This document shows, one piece after another, positions 20,101-27,577 of a stretch of 64,000 bases of DNA. The notes beneath the pieces were generated by a model. That model saw nothing but the letters and a program-made list of their open reading frames with translations, was not told the origin of the DNA and ran no database searches. The position numbers and the translations under genes are program-made. Numbering within the stretch: position 1 is the stretch's first letter; each line of letters starts with the position of its first letter. The DNA is from Pontibacter beigongshangensis (lineage in GTDB: Bacteria; Bacteroidota; Bacteroidia; Cytophagales; Hymenobacteraceae), in the NCBI RefSeq assembly GCF_014332515.1, contig NZ_VFSD01000001.1:310001-374000 (forward strand), in the 5' to 3' direction.

Positions 20101-20248
20101 TTCTCAGAGCGAGGTTAACCTGAGCACTGGCCATTATATTGACAGCCACCAGCAGAAGAACAGTAGCAAACACTTTCGGGCTAACCAGGCAATTAAAGCT
20201 CTTCTTCGGTAAACTCAAAAGCTGTAAAGGGAGAGTATAAATTATCAT
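17108..20248 (-). CDS. Secreted discoidin/cadherin protein with T9SS sorting domain
   Basis: Large cell-surface or secreted protein, 1046 residues, read as: signal peptide (hydrophobic VFATVLLLVAVNIMASA, residues about 27-42, long N-region), F5/8 type C (discoidin) domain about 44-176, cadherin-like domain about 180-284, second discoidin domain about 287-418, then a repetitive beta-rich region beginning TYTWNGSAGSNWNSASNW, an Ig/fibronectin-like segment (VELLGFNAELDKNEVLLYW), and a C-terminal type A sorting domain about 966-1046 (VAPNPSSDKTDIYL ... GLYFVTV). The two discoidin domains are close copies and suggest carbohydrate binding. No catalytic domain is evident; an adhesin or polysaccharide-binding role is inference. 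Confidence 0.9.
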   Translation of the reverse strand: MIIYTLPLQLLSLPKKSFNCLVSPKVFATVLLLVAVNIMASAQVNLALRKPAVSSPSPIQPASYAVDGNAGSRWESAYSDPQWIHVDLGANYNINTVRILWQNAHAVDYRIEVSNDALNWTILRTVTGNTTYQTAYREHADLNGSGRYVRIFGTKRGIEAGTTLYGYSIWELEVYGTTAGTSFTITDENNAPNTVAENSATGTTVGITAKATSPEGKAVTYSLTDNAGGRFAINATTGIVTVANSALLDFETNTTHNITVQASDGTRTTSQMFTIAVTDVNENINLALNKPVVALSAYNSTNSATNAVDGNANSRWESQHNIDPQWIYVDLGATYTINTVKILWESAHAKDYRIEVSDNTTSWTTITTITDNSSFKPTYNEHVNLNSRGRYVRIVGTRRGIGGGKNLYGYSIFELEVYGSPIKPTYTWNGSAGSNWNSASNWTPNGVPAASDPVVIVAAGTPPQLQGPATITNLTMRSGTLNLNGHQLSVTGNVLFEAGTVMNGNLNVQCSEVRFRGTTFEASTTLSTVCNNIYLEGSVFNGATSITKQGEQPADNDGNGGSVFNGPVVIRNNSSGRLRMGHLTGDDFNNNVTFVRSGTGSLEVSHNTRSTFSGHITVGSSMPVSLGTGSGTVVADGSNDQIISQSGAAGINFNRMELAKPGGNLVLNTPLHIASSLNLKQGKIISSDDNQLLFMAGATVIGASNSSFVEGPVVRYGTGAFTFPVGKGNYYRSIGIAPAGVATDAFKAEYFPENPNSNYPLNTKDVAIDHLSSCEYWLLDRIGGSASTDVTLSWDNTAVEGCAVQTPADLLVAHWDVSAPGGPKWANHGHSRFTGDASAGTITSSTHFTSFSPVTLGSFSINNALPVELLGFNAELDKNEVLLYWSTASEKDNKGFEVQRSADGITFQSLSFINGIGNSSIQRNYSYKDKLPLSGTSYYRLKQIDFDEKAAYSKTLALSFITNQPYVLVAPNPSSDKTDIYLQFSEPKTCYIQIIDIAGHVVFTKTVSSILSDKITLDLSKIAKGLYFVTVRSEDKILYNRKLLKE

Positions 20249-20941
20249 CCAAAAAGAATTATTTGAATATTAAAAATCAGGGGAGGTAGTGGGGCGCTTT
20301 TTTAGCATAAAAAATGAATCACCTACAAGCACTTAGTGATGATATAAACTGCCAAGGCCGTACATCACAAAGTATTGAGATAGCTATTATGCAAATTATA
20401 ATAGCTATTGTTTTAAAATTATCAATGGAATAGAACAATTTTGTCTTTCTTGGCATTCACTAGATTAGTTTGTGCAAATAACTTAATATTTAGATAATTA
20501 ATTCAATTTAGTGGTTTTTTTATTCTCCACCTTACTCTGATGAAAAAACATCTTTGAATCTATCTTAGAATAAACTAATTCTATTGAAATACTATTTATT
20601 AAAGCATCTTGCTAAAGTTCAATACAATTTATTGGTGTGAATTAGAATGGATTGGTTTTTTTAAAGCCGGTAATCTTTAATTATATACTTGCTAATTGAT
20701 AAAGCGCAGGTATAAAGCCACTTAAGTCATATATATATAATCCAGAATTAAGAATTAGCCTTGCCTCTCCCCTTGTCATTGGCGTAACCATTCTATTAGA
20801 TCAACCTTTTCAGTTTTATCTACATTGCCTCTGCAGGGACTAAAACTGCATCTGCCGTACAACTTGGTAGTAATCTTTATGCTGAAATTGCAGACTTTTC
20901 TAGAATAACATCCTTAATTTTGTGGGCTACCAATTTGTGCC
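20249..20941. other. AT-rich divergent intergenic region, 693 bases
   Basis: Between the T9SS protein and the LTA-synthase-like gene, transcribed apart. Very AT-rich, with TA runs near 20731-20740; it should hold both promoters. A TAnnTTTG match near its right end is listed separately. No gene found. Confidence 0.45.
20915..20922 (+). promoter_or_regulatory. Probable -7 box of the LTA-synthase-like gene
   Basis: TAATTTTG fits TAnnTTTG and lies 20 bases before the GTG start. A TTG at 20888-20890 is a weak -33 candidate with spacing a little long. Confidence 0.45.
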
Positions 20942-22780
20942 GTGAAAAGAAGAATCCTATACCAGCCTTTTTATTTTCTGTTCTGGATCATTTACTTTCT
21001 GGTGGCCAGAGGCATATTTCTGATGTACCACTACCCCCGGGCGGAGGTGCTTTCCGGCAACGACCTGCTCCGACTCTTTATCAATGGGTTTCCGCTCGAT
21101 ATGTCTTTTGCCGCCTACTGCAGTGTGCTGCCTTTTTTTGCCATTACCCTGGCAAGGGCTATCCCGAAACTCCGGGCCGGGAAGTTTATCCGGTATTACA
21201 CCTATAGTATAGTGCTGCTGCTCTCGGTGTTGCTGGCCGCCGATCTGGAGCTGTACAATTTCTGGGGGTTCCGGCTGGATGCCTCTCCGCTGCAATACCT
21301 GAACACACCTGCCGAAATGATGGCCTCTGTGGCGATGGCGCCCCTGTTCCTGCTCGCGTTGGTGGTGCTGGCCATTAGTGCCCTTTTTGTTCTTTTGTTC
21401 AGGTTCGTGTTCGATTACCGTGAATCGGTACCCCCTTCTGGCAGGCTTCTCTTTTCTGCTGTCGCTTTTGTGTACCTCATCGTGCTGATCATACCCATGC
21501 GGGGCGGGCTGCAGCAGATTCCGATAAACCAGAGCATCGCCTATTTCTCCGATAAGCCTTTTGCCAACCATGCCAGCCTGAACATGCCCTGGAACCTTAT
21601 GCACTCCCTCATCAAATACAACAAGGAAAAAGGCAACCCCTACCAGTACATGGAGCTGCAGCAGGCCGAAAAAATGGTTCAGGAGCTTTATGCCGCCGCC
21701 CCGGACACTGCTGCCAGTGTATTAAAGCAGGCACACCCCAATGTACTCTTTATAATTCTGGAAAGCTTTACAGGCAAGTTCGTGGGCAGTATTGGAGGCA
21801 AACCGGGCGTAACCCCGAACCTGGACCAGATGGCTGCCGAGGGCATTAACTTTACCCATATATATGCCAGCGGCGACCGGAGCGAGAAAGGCCTCGTGTC
21901 GATTCTGAGCGGCTACCCGGTGCAGACGACCACCTCTATCATCAAAAACCCCAGAAAATCGGAGAAACTGCCTGGACTAAGTCATGTTTTTGAGGAGCAT
22001 GGGTACAGCACCAGCTTTTATTATGGGGGTGAGCTGGAGTTTGCCAATATTAAGTCGTACCTGCTCAACGGAGGCTACGACAGGCTAATCAGCAAATATG
22101 ATTTCGACCCGGCATCTTATAACTCTAAATGGGGCGCACACGACCATGTGCTGTTTGAGCGGGTACTAAACGATTTGAAGTCAGAGAAGCAGCCCTTCTT
22201 TTCCACTGTCTTCACCCTCAGCAGCCATGAGCCTTACGACATTCCGATACCGGCGAAATTCCCGGGCAACGATTTTGCAGCCAAGTTCCGCAACTCTGTG
22301 TACTATACCGACTGGGCGCTGGGCAACTTTATAGCGGAGGCAAAAAAGCAGCCTTGGTGGGAGCACACACTGGTGGTGCTGGTGGCTGACCACGGGCACC
22401 CGCTGCCCAACGAAGACCCGAACCATGTGCCGTCCAAGTTCCACATCCCGCTTATCCTGACAGGAGGCGCGGTAAAAGAAAAAGGATTGGTGGTGCCAAC
22501 CCTCGGAGCCCAGACAGACGTTGCCGCCACCCTTCTGAACCAGCTGCAGATGCCCCATGACAAGTTCAGGTGGAGCAGGAACCTATTGGCGCCAACCCCT
22601 TATCCGTTTGCGTTTTATGTGTACAACGATGGTTTTGGATTTATAACAAAGCAAGGCACCGTGGTGCTCGACAATATCGGCCGGAACGTACTGCTTCGCG
22701 ACCCTGAGGTAACAGACGAGCAACTGGAGCAGGGCAAAGCTTATATGCAGTATTCGTTCGAGGATTTTATCCAAAAGTAA
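20942..22780 (+). CDS. LTA synthase-family sulfatase (phosphoglycerol/phosphoethanolamine transferase-like)
   Basis: Inner-membrane enzyme with five N-terminal transmembrane helices (about residues 8-190) and a periplasmic alkaline-phosphatase-fold domain from about 262. Visible metal-site motifs are PNVLFIILESF (Glu ligand), ASGDRSEKGLVSILSGYP around the catalytic Ser/Thr position, TLSSHEPYDIP and VADHGHPLP. The 612 residues match LtaS-like proteins of Gram-negative Bacteroidota, which probably transfer a phospho-alcohol group to an envelope glycan or lipid; the substrate is not known. Starts at GTG 20942. It is followed by a dispersed repeat copy and then the prophage boundary. Confidence 0.9.
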   Translation: MKRRILYQPFYFLFWIIYFLVARGIFLMYHYPRAEVLSGNDLLRLFINGFPLDMSFAAYCSVLPFFAITLARAIPKLRAGKFIRYYTYSIVLLLSVLLAADLELYNFWGFRLDASPLQYLNTPAEMMASVAMAPLFLLALVVLAISALFVLLFRFVFDYRESVPPSGRLLFSAVAFVYLIVLIIPMRGGLQQIPINQSIAYFSDKPFANHASLNMPWNLMHSLIKYNKEKGNPYQYMELQQAEKMVQELYAAAPDTAASVLKQAHPNVLFIILESFTGKFVGSIGGKPGVTPNLDQMAAEGINFTHIYASGDRSEKGLVSILSGYPVQTTTSIIKNPRKSEKLPGLSHVFEEHGYSTSFYYGGELEFANIKSYLLNGGYDRLISKYDFDPASYNSKWGAHDHVLFERVLNDLKSEKQPFFSTVFTLSSHEPYDIPIPAKFPGNDFAAKFRNSVYYTDWALGNFIAEAKKQPWWEHTLVVLVADHGHPLPNEDPNHVPSKFHIPLILTGGAVKEKGLVVPTLGAQTDVAATLLNQLQMPHDKFRWSRNLLAPTPYPFAFYVYNDGFGFITKQGTVVLDNIGRNVLLRDPEVTDEQLEQGKAYMQYSFEDFIQK

Positions 22781-22846
22781 TTTTGAATGAGTGGATGAGT
22801 GACTACACAATTTCCGAATTTGAGGATGGTGGAAAGCCACAAAAAC

Positions 22847-22878
22847 AAATTATTCTAATGAAAGAAGCCCTCCGGAGC
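22847..22878 (+). repeat. Dispersed intergenic repeat, copy F
   Basis: AAATTATTCTAATGAAAG then AAGCCCTCCGGAGC. It is the last copy before the prophage boundary; none was seen to the right of it. Confidence 0.65.
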
Positions 22879-22993
22879 ATTTTTACTGCAGATGCATTTG
22901 AGGCCGTTTAAAAGCAGCAAATCTCTAAACCCTCAATTAAAAATCTGCACCTTTTCAAATTTCCAAATCTTCAAATCAAGAAATTAATTTTCG

Positions 22994-23001
22994 TACCTTT
23001 G
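22994..23001 (+). promoter_or_regulatory. Promoter -7 box of the interrupted host gene
   Basis: TACCTTTG is an exact TAnnTTTG match, 10 bases ahead of the ATG at 23012. That spacing implies a very short leader, common in Bacteroidota. It is the promoter left on the host side of the prophage junction. Confidence 0.7.
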
Positions 23002-23011
23002 TGGCCTGATT

Positions 23012-23053
23012 ATGAAGAAAGTCGCATTTTATAATAGCTGTTTATATAACTAA
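23012..23053 (+). pseudogene. mtaB: 5' stub of a host gene cut by the prophage, probably mtaB
   Basis: An ATG placed correctly behind a canonical promoter opens a frame reading MKKVAFY, then diverges into phage-like AT-rich sequence and stops at codon 14. In Bacteroidota the tRNA-t6A37 methylthiotransferase MtaB typically begins MKKVAFYTLGCKLN, so the first seven codons fit. The remaining gene would lie beyond the other end of the prophage, outside the window. The interruption is seen; the identity rests on seven residues and recall and so is tentative. Confidence 0.5.
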
Positions 23054-23156
23054 TTGATAACAAGCTACTTAGTCCTGCTTTTTTGCTATTATTTTCCCCG
23101 TCAGGTAAACAATAGGTAATTTAATACGGGTTTTCCTGCTTTCTGCCTACTATAAA

Positions 23157-23188
23157 CAAAAAAGCCCACCCCCATCAGGAGCAGGCTT
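23157..23188 (-). terminator. Terminator at the end of the prophage late operon
   Basis: On the minus strand an 11-base-pair hairpin (AAGCCTGCTCC with GGGGGTGGGCTT, several G-U pairs, loop TGAT) is followed by T6. It lies 20 bases past the last late gene and about 125 bases inside the element. Confidence 0.75.
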
Positions 23189-23208
23189 AATAGGTTGTCT
23201 AGATAATG

Positions 23209-23688
23209 TTACTTTCTGACCAGCGCGATAAACAGCCCCACGGCCACGGCACTCATAATGATGCTGAACCATAGCTGCTTTTTGCCCTTGTCTTTTTCTT
23301 CTGCCAGTTCTGTTTCGAGCTTCCCGTTCCTTAATGTCAGGGCATCCACCCGGAAAGTGTTCTCTTTTGTGATTGTCTCCTTAGTCCTGATATACTTCAC
23401 CTCCTGCTGCACATCAGGGCATTTGACCTTTGGCGTGTATTTTTCGCCAGTTGTCGGGTTAGTGGTTTCGGGGCAGTCTAATTCTATGCCGGGTAAAGTT
23501 ACCACTTTTACTACCGTGTCGGTTACGGTCTCTATGGTTTCCTTGATCTCTCCCAGGTCGGCACAGAGTTCCAGGGCCAGCAGCTTGTGCTTATCCTTCC
23601 GTAGTTCCTTCACGGCTCTCTTGCCGGACACACAGGAGGAAAGCAAAATCAGAATCCAAATTATGGCTAATATGTGTCTATGTTTCAT
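23209..23688 (-). CDS. Phage lipoprotein, spanin candidate
   Basis: 159 residues. The N-terminus is a lipoprotein signal (KHRHILAIIWILILLSSC, lipobox cysteine at residue 19). A long charged helical region with coiled-coil character follows, and a C-terminal transmembrane helix (SIIMSAVAVGLFIALV, about 140-157). An outer-membrane lipid anchor plus an inner-membrane helix is the layout of unimolecular spanins, which fuse the two membranes at the end of lysis. It is the last gene of the late operon and overlaps its upstream neighbour by four bases. The spanin role is inferred from topology and position. Confidence 0.6.
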   Translation of the reverse strand: MKHRHILAIIWILILLSSCVSGKRAVKELRKDKHKLLALELCADLGEIKETIETVTDTVVKVVTLPGIELDCPETTNPTTGEKYTPKVKCPDVQQEVKYIRTKETITKENTFRVDALTLRNGKLETELAEEKDKGKKQLWFSIIMSAVAVGLFIALVRK

Positions 23689-25511
23689 GCTACGGTGTAT
23701 TTAATATCCGGGAGGTCTAGCTCATGCGTAAAAACCTCCTTCATAACATTGGTGCCGTGATACATCATCATAGCTATACCCTTTATTTTCAGCCTGCCGC
23801 TTTCGTGCTTTACAAATACCCGCCCGAATTGGCGTGTGCCGGATTGCAGCCCTTCAGAGTATGGCCCTCCCTTTTGAGAGTTGGAGGCATCCAAAGCAGC
23901 AAAGCAGAATACAGGTGGCCCCTTATGCGTGGCTCCTGAATAGCCTTTTGCAAACTGTGAGTTCGTGCCGTTATCTATCGCTATCTGGTGCGCATCCCCA
24001 TGCAGGATAAAGCAGCGGTCGTTCAGGCGTACCCCGTTGCGCTTGTTTTCCTCTGCCATCAGGAAGTTGGCTATCTCTTCGCGTTCCTCTGGATATTGGC
24101 CCCAACTATCCACAAAGTCGCCCAGGTGAGGTGAATCAGGTCGCATAATGTATACAGACCCGGACACGATCATTATAGCGGGTTCAGTAGCATAGGCAAG
24201 GGTTTCTTTGAACCATTCCATCTGCTGCCTCCCTAACAACGTCTTGCCTGGCCCGGTTAACACTTTCTTTGTCCTACAGTCCAGCATGATAACCCGAATA
24301 GACCCCATTGCCCACGTTTGCCCCGCTGCCAGTGTTCCGTCGTCACGCGGTATTACCCCCGTTTTAAGGGATTGCTGGAAAGGGTAATTAGGCACGTACT
24401 CCCTGTATGCCCTGTTGGATGCCGGGGCACCTGTAGACTGCGAATGTGAGTTGTTGTTACAGAAGTCGTGATCGTCACGCGTGTAAGGCATGCCCCAATA
24501 GCTGTACATGTCCCTGTAGCTATCTTCCAGGTAACACCCCTTAAAAGCATCACGCCATAGCTGCGGGTTATTCTGATTGTTGTCTGAGTAGTGTAAGTCC
24601 CCCATGTGGACAAAGGTCACCGCATTAGGGAACTGTTTCGGGAGCTGCTTCAGGATAGGTGCCCCTGAAATCCTGTCCTTTGATCCCTTCCCGCTGCACG
24701 AGGCTGCCAGAAACTCAAAGTCGGTGCCCGGTGCCGGATAGGTTCGGAAAGACCCGGTTGCTGCCAGCTCCCCATCTACTTTAATCTTATAATAATAGCG
24801 TTGGTTCGGTTTCAGGTTCTTTGGCCTAAGCGAAATGACATAATCCTTTTCGGGGTCGCCGGTTCCGGTCGCTGCTGTAAATGGGTTGTCGAAGCTCGAA
24901 GAAAGCGACATTTGCAAACTCGCCTCCTTGTTCTCAGACAGCCTCGTTTTAATGGTGGCTTCTGTAGTTGCCACGGCCCCTACCCAGGCGGTTTCAGCTA
25001 CAACCGTTCCTCTCGGTTCTTCCGGTAGTGGCTCAACTGGTGTCGGTTCTTCCGGTTGCGTTTCCGGCTCTGGTGCCGGCTCCCCTCCTTCGGCTGGCTC
25101 TACCTGGATAGTGGTAGTCATGGTGGTTCCTTTATAGGGATAGGCAGGCTCTTGTATGGCTTTCACGTTGGAACGCGCCGCTTTCATACCTGTGGCATAC
25201 CAGACACCGTCCTTTTCTTCTATCCTGATAATATCGGAGTAAGAAGCTGAAACACTGATACGACCCTGGCTTTTAGAGGTAAACCCGAAAGGCTTCGTTT
25301 CCCCTACCTTTAGTTTGGGTGGCACCCACCGCATTTCAGGGTGTATGTAGGGTTCTTTGTCAGGTTCAGGTTCAGGTATAGGCTCTATTGGATCCGGCTC
25401 AATAGGTTGTTCTGGCTGTGGTTCTTTCAGCTTTTCTTCCAGGGCTTTTATCCTGGCTTCCTGTTGCTGGAAAGCCTCCCGTATGCCCTCCAATAATAGT
25501 TCGATCTCCAT
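23685..25511 (-). CDS. PhoD-like metallophosphatase with coiled-coil N-terminus
   Basis: 608 residues in modules: coiled coil 1-30, Pro/Glu linker 31-55, Ig-like domain about 60-137, second Pro/Glu linker about 138-167, fibronectin-like PhoD_N domain about 168-262, then a PhoD/metallophosphatase domain. Metal-binding motifs are HMGDLH (302-307), RDDHDF (345-350) and a C-terminal HGDAHQ. PhoD enzymes are phosphodiesterases/phosphatases, known in Bacillus to act on teichoic acid. There is no signal peptide, so the protein is probably carried on the virion or released on lysis; the coiled-coil/Pro-linker start resembles that of the beta-helix spike gene nearby. Substrate unknown. Confidence 0.8.
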   Translation of the reverse strand: MEIELLLEGIREAFQQQEARIKALEEKLKEPQPEQPIEPDPIEPIPEPEPDKEPYIHPEMRWVPPKLKVGETKPFGFTSKSQGRISVSASYSDIIRIEEKDGVWYATGMKAARSNVKAIQEPAYPYKGTTMTTTIQVEPAEGGEPAPEPETQPEEPTPVEPLPEEPRGTVVAETAWVGAVATTEATIKTRLSENKEASLQMSLSSSFDNPFTAATGTGDPEKDYVISLRPKNLKPNQRYYYKIKVDGELAATGSFRTYPAPGTDFEFLAASCSGKGSKDRISGAPILKQLPKQFPNAVTFVHMGDLHYSDNNQNNPQLWRDAFKGCYLEDSYRDMYSYWGMPYTRDDHDFCNNNSHSQSTGAPASNRAYREYVPNYPFQQSLKTGVIPRDDGTLAAGQTWAMGSIRVIMLDCRTKKVLTGPGKTLLGRQQMEWFKETLAYATEPAIMIVSGSVYIMRPDSPHLGDFVDSWGQYPEEREEIANFLMAEENKRNGVRLNDRCFILHGDAHQIAIDNGTNSQFAKGYSGATHKGPPVFCFAALDASNSQKGGPYSEGLQSGTRQFGRVFVKHESGRLKIKGIAMMMYHGTNVMKEVFTHELDLPDIKYTVA

Positions 25512-25521
25512 GATGTTACTG

Positions 25522-25728
25522 CTAAGGTGTCAATTTTTGATAGGTAGATTCAGAAATGTATACAGAGTACAGTTTGCCATCTAGCCTGTGTCGCAACTTA
25601 TAGCACATAGTACCTTTCTTTATAGTTTCCCCTGTCCGTACATCAGTGTGTTTTTTACCAGCCTTTACATGCTCGGTCATATCGGGGTCGTACTTGATCG
25701 TTATCTGTAGGTATCTTTCGTTAGCCAT
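25522..25728 (-). CDS. Hypothetical phage protein, 68 aa
   Basis: Small, basic, beta-rich protein (YLQITIKYDPDM, DGKLYSVYISESTYQ) of unknown function. It overlaps the start of the holin-like gene upstream by eight bases and sits between it and the PhoD-like gene, in the lysis region. No motif recognised. Confidence 0.55.
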   Translation of the reverse strand: MANERYLQITIKYDPDMTEHVKAGKKHTDVRTGETIKKGTMCYKLRHRLDGKLYSVYISESTYQKLTP

Positions 25729-26017
25729 GATCTTCTTCCTCCAATGCTTCGTTTTTCTTTCGTTTCAGTGATGGGTAGTTGCTGGTGGTGAGCTTTGCCA
25801 GGGTTGCCCCGAATAGAGCAGCACTGTACACCATCCGTAAAGCCATCTTCCAATGGTCCGGCACAAACTCATCATGCAGGATAGCAGGCAGAAAGTCCGT
25901 TATCATAGCGCAAATACCACCGATGGAAACGAATATTACAGCAGCGTTACGCCACCATTGGTTTAAAGGCTCTTTCCACCTTAAATAGATTTCAAGAATA
26001 AATTTTCTCATATACAT
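25721..26017 (-). CDS. Holin-like membrane protein, 98 aa
   Basis: Two hydrophobic helices (AAVIFVSIGGICAMITDFL and a second around MVYSAALFGATLAKL) with a basic, then acidic C-terminal tail (KRKKNEALEEEDHG). Small size, two membrane spans, charged tail and its place directly after the endolysin (10-base overlap) fit a class II holin, which forms the inner-membrane lesion. The assignment is by topology and context only. Confidence 0.6.
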   Translation of the reverse strand: MYMRKFILEIYLRWKEPLNQWWRNAAVIFVSIGGICAMITDFLPAILHDEFVPDHWKMALRMVYSAALFGATLAKLTTSNYPSLKRKKNEALEEEDHG

Positions 26018-26631
26018 AAAGCTTTTAGTGTCTGCTCTCCTACAATGCCATCAGCTTTCAATCCTTTAGAAGTCTGGAAACGCTTTACCAGTGCTTCGGT
26101 GCCGGGGCCAAAGATTCCGTCTGCCTCTATGCCCTCCCCTAAATACAAGGCTGCTGCTGTCTGAATGTATTTGATGTAATCGTCTTTCATATAAGGATGC
26201 TCTAGTTTGTAGACCTTGCGCCTTTTAGATAGCATCTGCCAGCCGGTTAGCTCCCAGTGTGGCGCGTCCTTTATGCTCTTAAAGTTGCCGCCCCAGGTAA
26301 TGCCCACCGCTACCTGATTCACCAGCTTGTTGAAGTCTGCAAACATGTTGCTGCTCCAGTCTAGTGTGCCGTTCGGGTTCTTGAAAGCAATATCAAAGGC
26401 GTATGCAGGCTTGAAGTTATGCGGACTGGATCCGGGCCGCGCATTAGTGACCCTTGCGCCTGGCTTTGTCCTGCCTTGTGCGTACAGTTCCCCTTGCTCG
26501 TAGTCGCTACGGTGGGTGGCAGTCAGCATCGGGATAGGCCGGTTGGGGTATTTGTCTAGCCATAGGGCTGTTGCCTTAATGTAGGCGTTGGCTAGAGTAG
26601 GGTGCAAATCATTTACATTGCGTGAGGCCAT
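26008..26631 (-). CDS. Endolysin: M15 L-alanyl-D-glutamate peptidase with peptidoglycan-binding domain
   Basis: Cleaves the peptide stem of peptidoglycan at lysis. The 207 residues comprise an M15C-type peptidase domain with the zinc ligands visible as H71 in SSPHNFKPAYAFDIAF, D80 in the same motif, and H125 in APHWELTGW. A C-terminal PG_binding_1 domain (about 145-205) shows the repeated ADGIFGPGTEALVKRFQ and ADGIVGEQTLKAL pattern. No signal peptide, so export depends on a holin. It lies among several small membrane proteins, as expected for a lysis cassette. Confidence 0.92.
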   Translation of the reverse strand: MASRNVNDLHPTLANAYIKATALWLDKYPNRPIPMLTATHRSDYEQGELYAQGRTKPGARVTNARPGSSPHNFKPAYAFDIAFKNPNGTLDWSSNMFADFNKLVNQVAVGITWGGNFKSIKDAPHWELTGWQMLSKRRKVYKLEHPYMKDDYIKYIQTAAALYLGEGIEADGIFGPGTEALVKRFQTSKGLKADGIVGEQTLKALCI

Positions 26632-26635
26632 GATA

Positions 26636-26914
26636 TTATCTTGATCTTCTGTTTACTTCTTTGAGTTCCTTCACATCGTCTTTCAGCTCCTTTATCTCCT
26701 GCATGATGTAGTCGTTGTCGCGTTTCTGCACAGCCTGGTTCTGCTGCAACTGGTTCAGCACGTTCACCAGTTTCTCGTTGATGTCAGCCTGGTGCTTCTG
26801 GTACTCCTTGTTCTGGTTGTGGAAATCCACCAGGAAGAACACGACCATAGCCCACAGGCCCTTAAAGAGCCAGTCCACCACGTTGATCCCCTTATCATCT
26901 ATCTTTACTGCCAC
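26636..26914 (-). CDS. Single-span coiled-coil membrane protein
   Basis: 92 residues: an N-terminal transmembrane helix (GLWAMVVFFLVDF, about 17-30) followed by a long heptad-like helix (QADINEKLVNVLNQLQQNQ ... EIKELKDDVKELKEVN). It is a possible inner-membrane spanin partner, antiholin or pinholin. It overlaps the preceding membrane gene by 20 bases and is followed after four bases by the endolysin, so it belongs to the lysis cassette. Exact role unknown. Confidence 0.65.
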   Translation of the reverse strand: MAVKIDDKGINVVDWLFKGLWAMVVFFLVDFHNQNKEYQKHQADINEKLVNVLNQLQQNQAVQKRDNDYIMQEIKELKDDVKELKEVNRRSR

Positions 26915-27410
26915 TACTTCCCTTTTTTTTATATGCCACGATCATAGACAACGCCACTGAAACAGTGATTGCCTGAAGCCGCCAATCCGTCTGCCCTGCG
27001 AAAAAGACAAAGTCCAGCAGCTCGTAGAGGAAAAGCGCAACTAGTAATAAGGTAAAGTATGGCATCTTAACCATTTCCCTGCCTGGAATCTCTCTGAGGA
27101 AGATGTTAAGCGTGCTGATAAGCTTTAATCTGTCAAGTGCGAACAGGAACAGGATGACCTTAAACCCCAGCCTGTAGAAGTAGATTTGAATATCCATCCG
27201 CACCGTTTCCCCATAATGCCCCGTTTCCTCTGCGTCGAAGAAGGGGAATATGTCACGTATAAAGAGCGTTTGCCCGAAAAGCCTGATACTCTGGTTTATG
27301 TGCAACACATCGTAGTTCAGGCTGCTAAAGGCGTTGTGGGCAAAGAAGCATATAATTATCAGCAGGGTTAAGGTGTATGTGCTTCTATATATGCTTCTTC
27401 TCCTGTGCAT
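26895..27410 (-). CDS. Phage membrane protein, 171 aa
   Basis: Basic N-terminus (MHRRRSIYRS), then about four hydrophobic segments: LLIIICFFAHNAF, the region around YRLGFKVILFLFAL, YFTLLLVALFLYELLDFVFF and LQAITVSVALSMIVAY, with a basic tail. Unknown family. Its start overlaps the stop of the 35-residue gene upstream (TAATG). A holin or lysis-regulator role is possible from position. Confidence 0.6.
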   Translation of the reverse strand: MHRRRSIYRSTYTLTLLIIICFFAHNAFSSLNYDVLHINQSIRLFGQTLFIRDIFPFFDAEETGHYGETVRMDIQIYFYRLGFKVILFLFALDRLKLISTLNIFLREIPGREMVKMPYFTLLLVALFLYELLDFVFFAGQTDWRLQAITVSVALSMIVAYKKKGSSGSKDR

Positions 27411-27517
27411 TACTCAGTCGGTTTCGGGTCAGGCTTCTTGATGGGAGGGTCTGCCATAATGCCCACCTCTTCCTTTACAGGCTTTGCAGGCCTGGCTGGT
27501 TTCTTGTCCTTTTTCAT
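27410..27517 (-). CDS. Lys/Pro-rich mini protein, 35 aa
   Basis: A very short ORF, MKKDKKPARPAKPVKEE then a tail rich in Pro, Lys and Asp. Its TAA overlaps the ATG of the next gene by one base, the same translational coupling used across this operon, which supports it being translated. Low complexity prevents any family assignment. Confidence 0.5.
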   Translation of the reverse strand: MKKDKKPARPAKPVKEEVGIMADPPIKKPDPKPTE

Positions 27518-27577
27518 GGTTCTATGATTTGATGTTATACGTTCAAATATAATTAAAAACTGGCTATAATCTTACTT

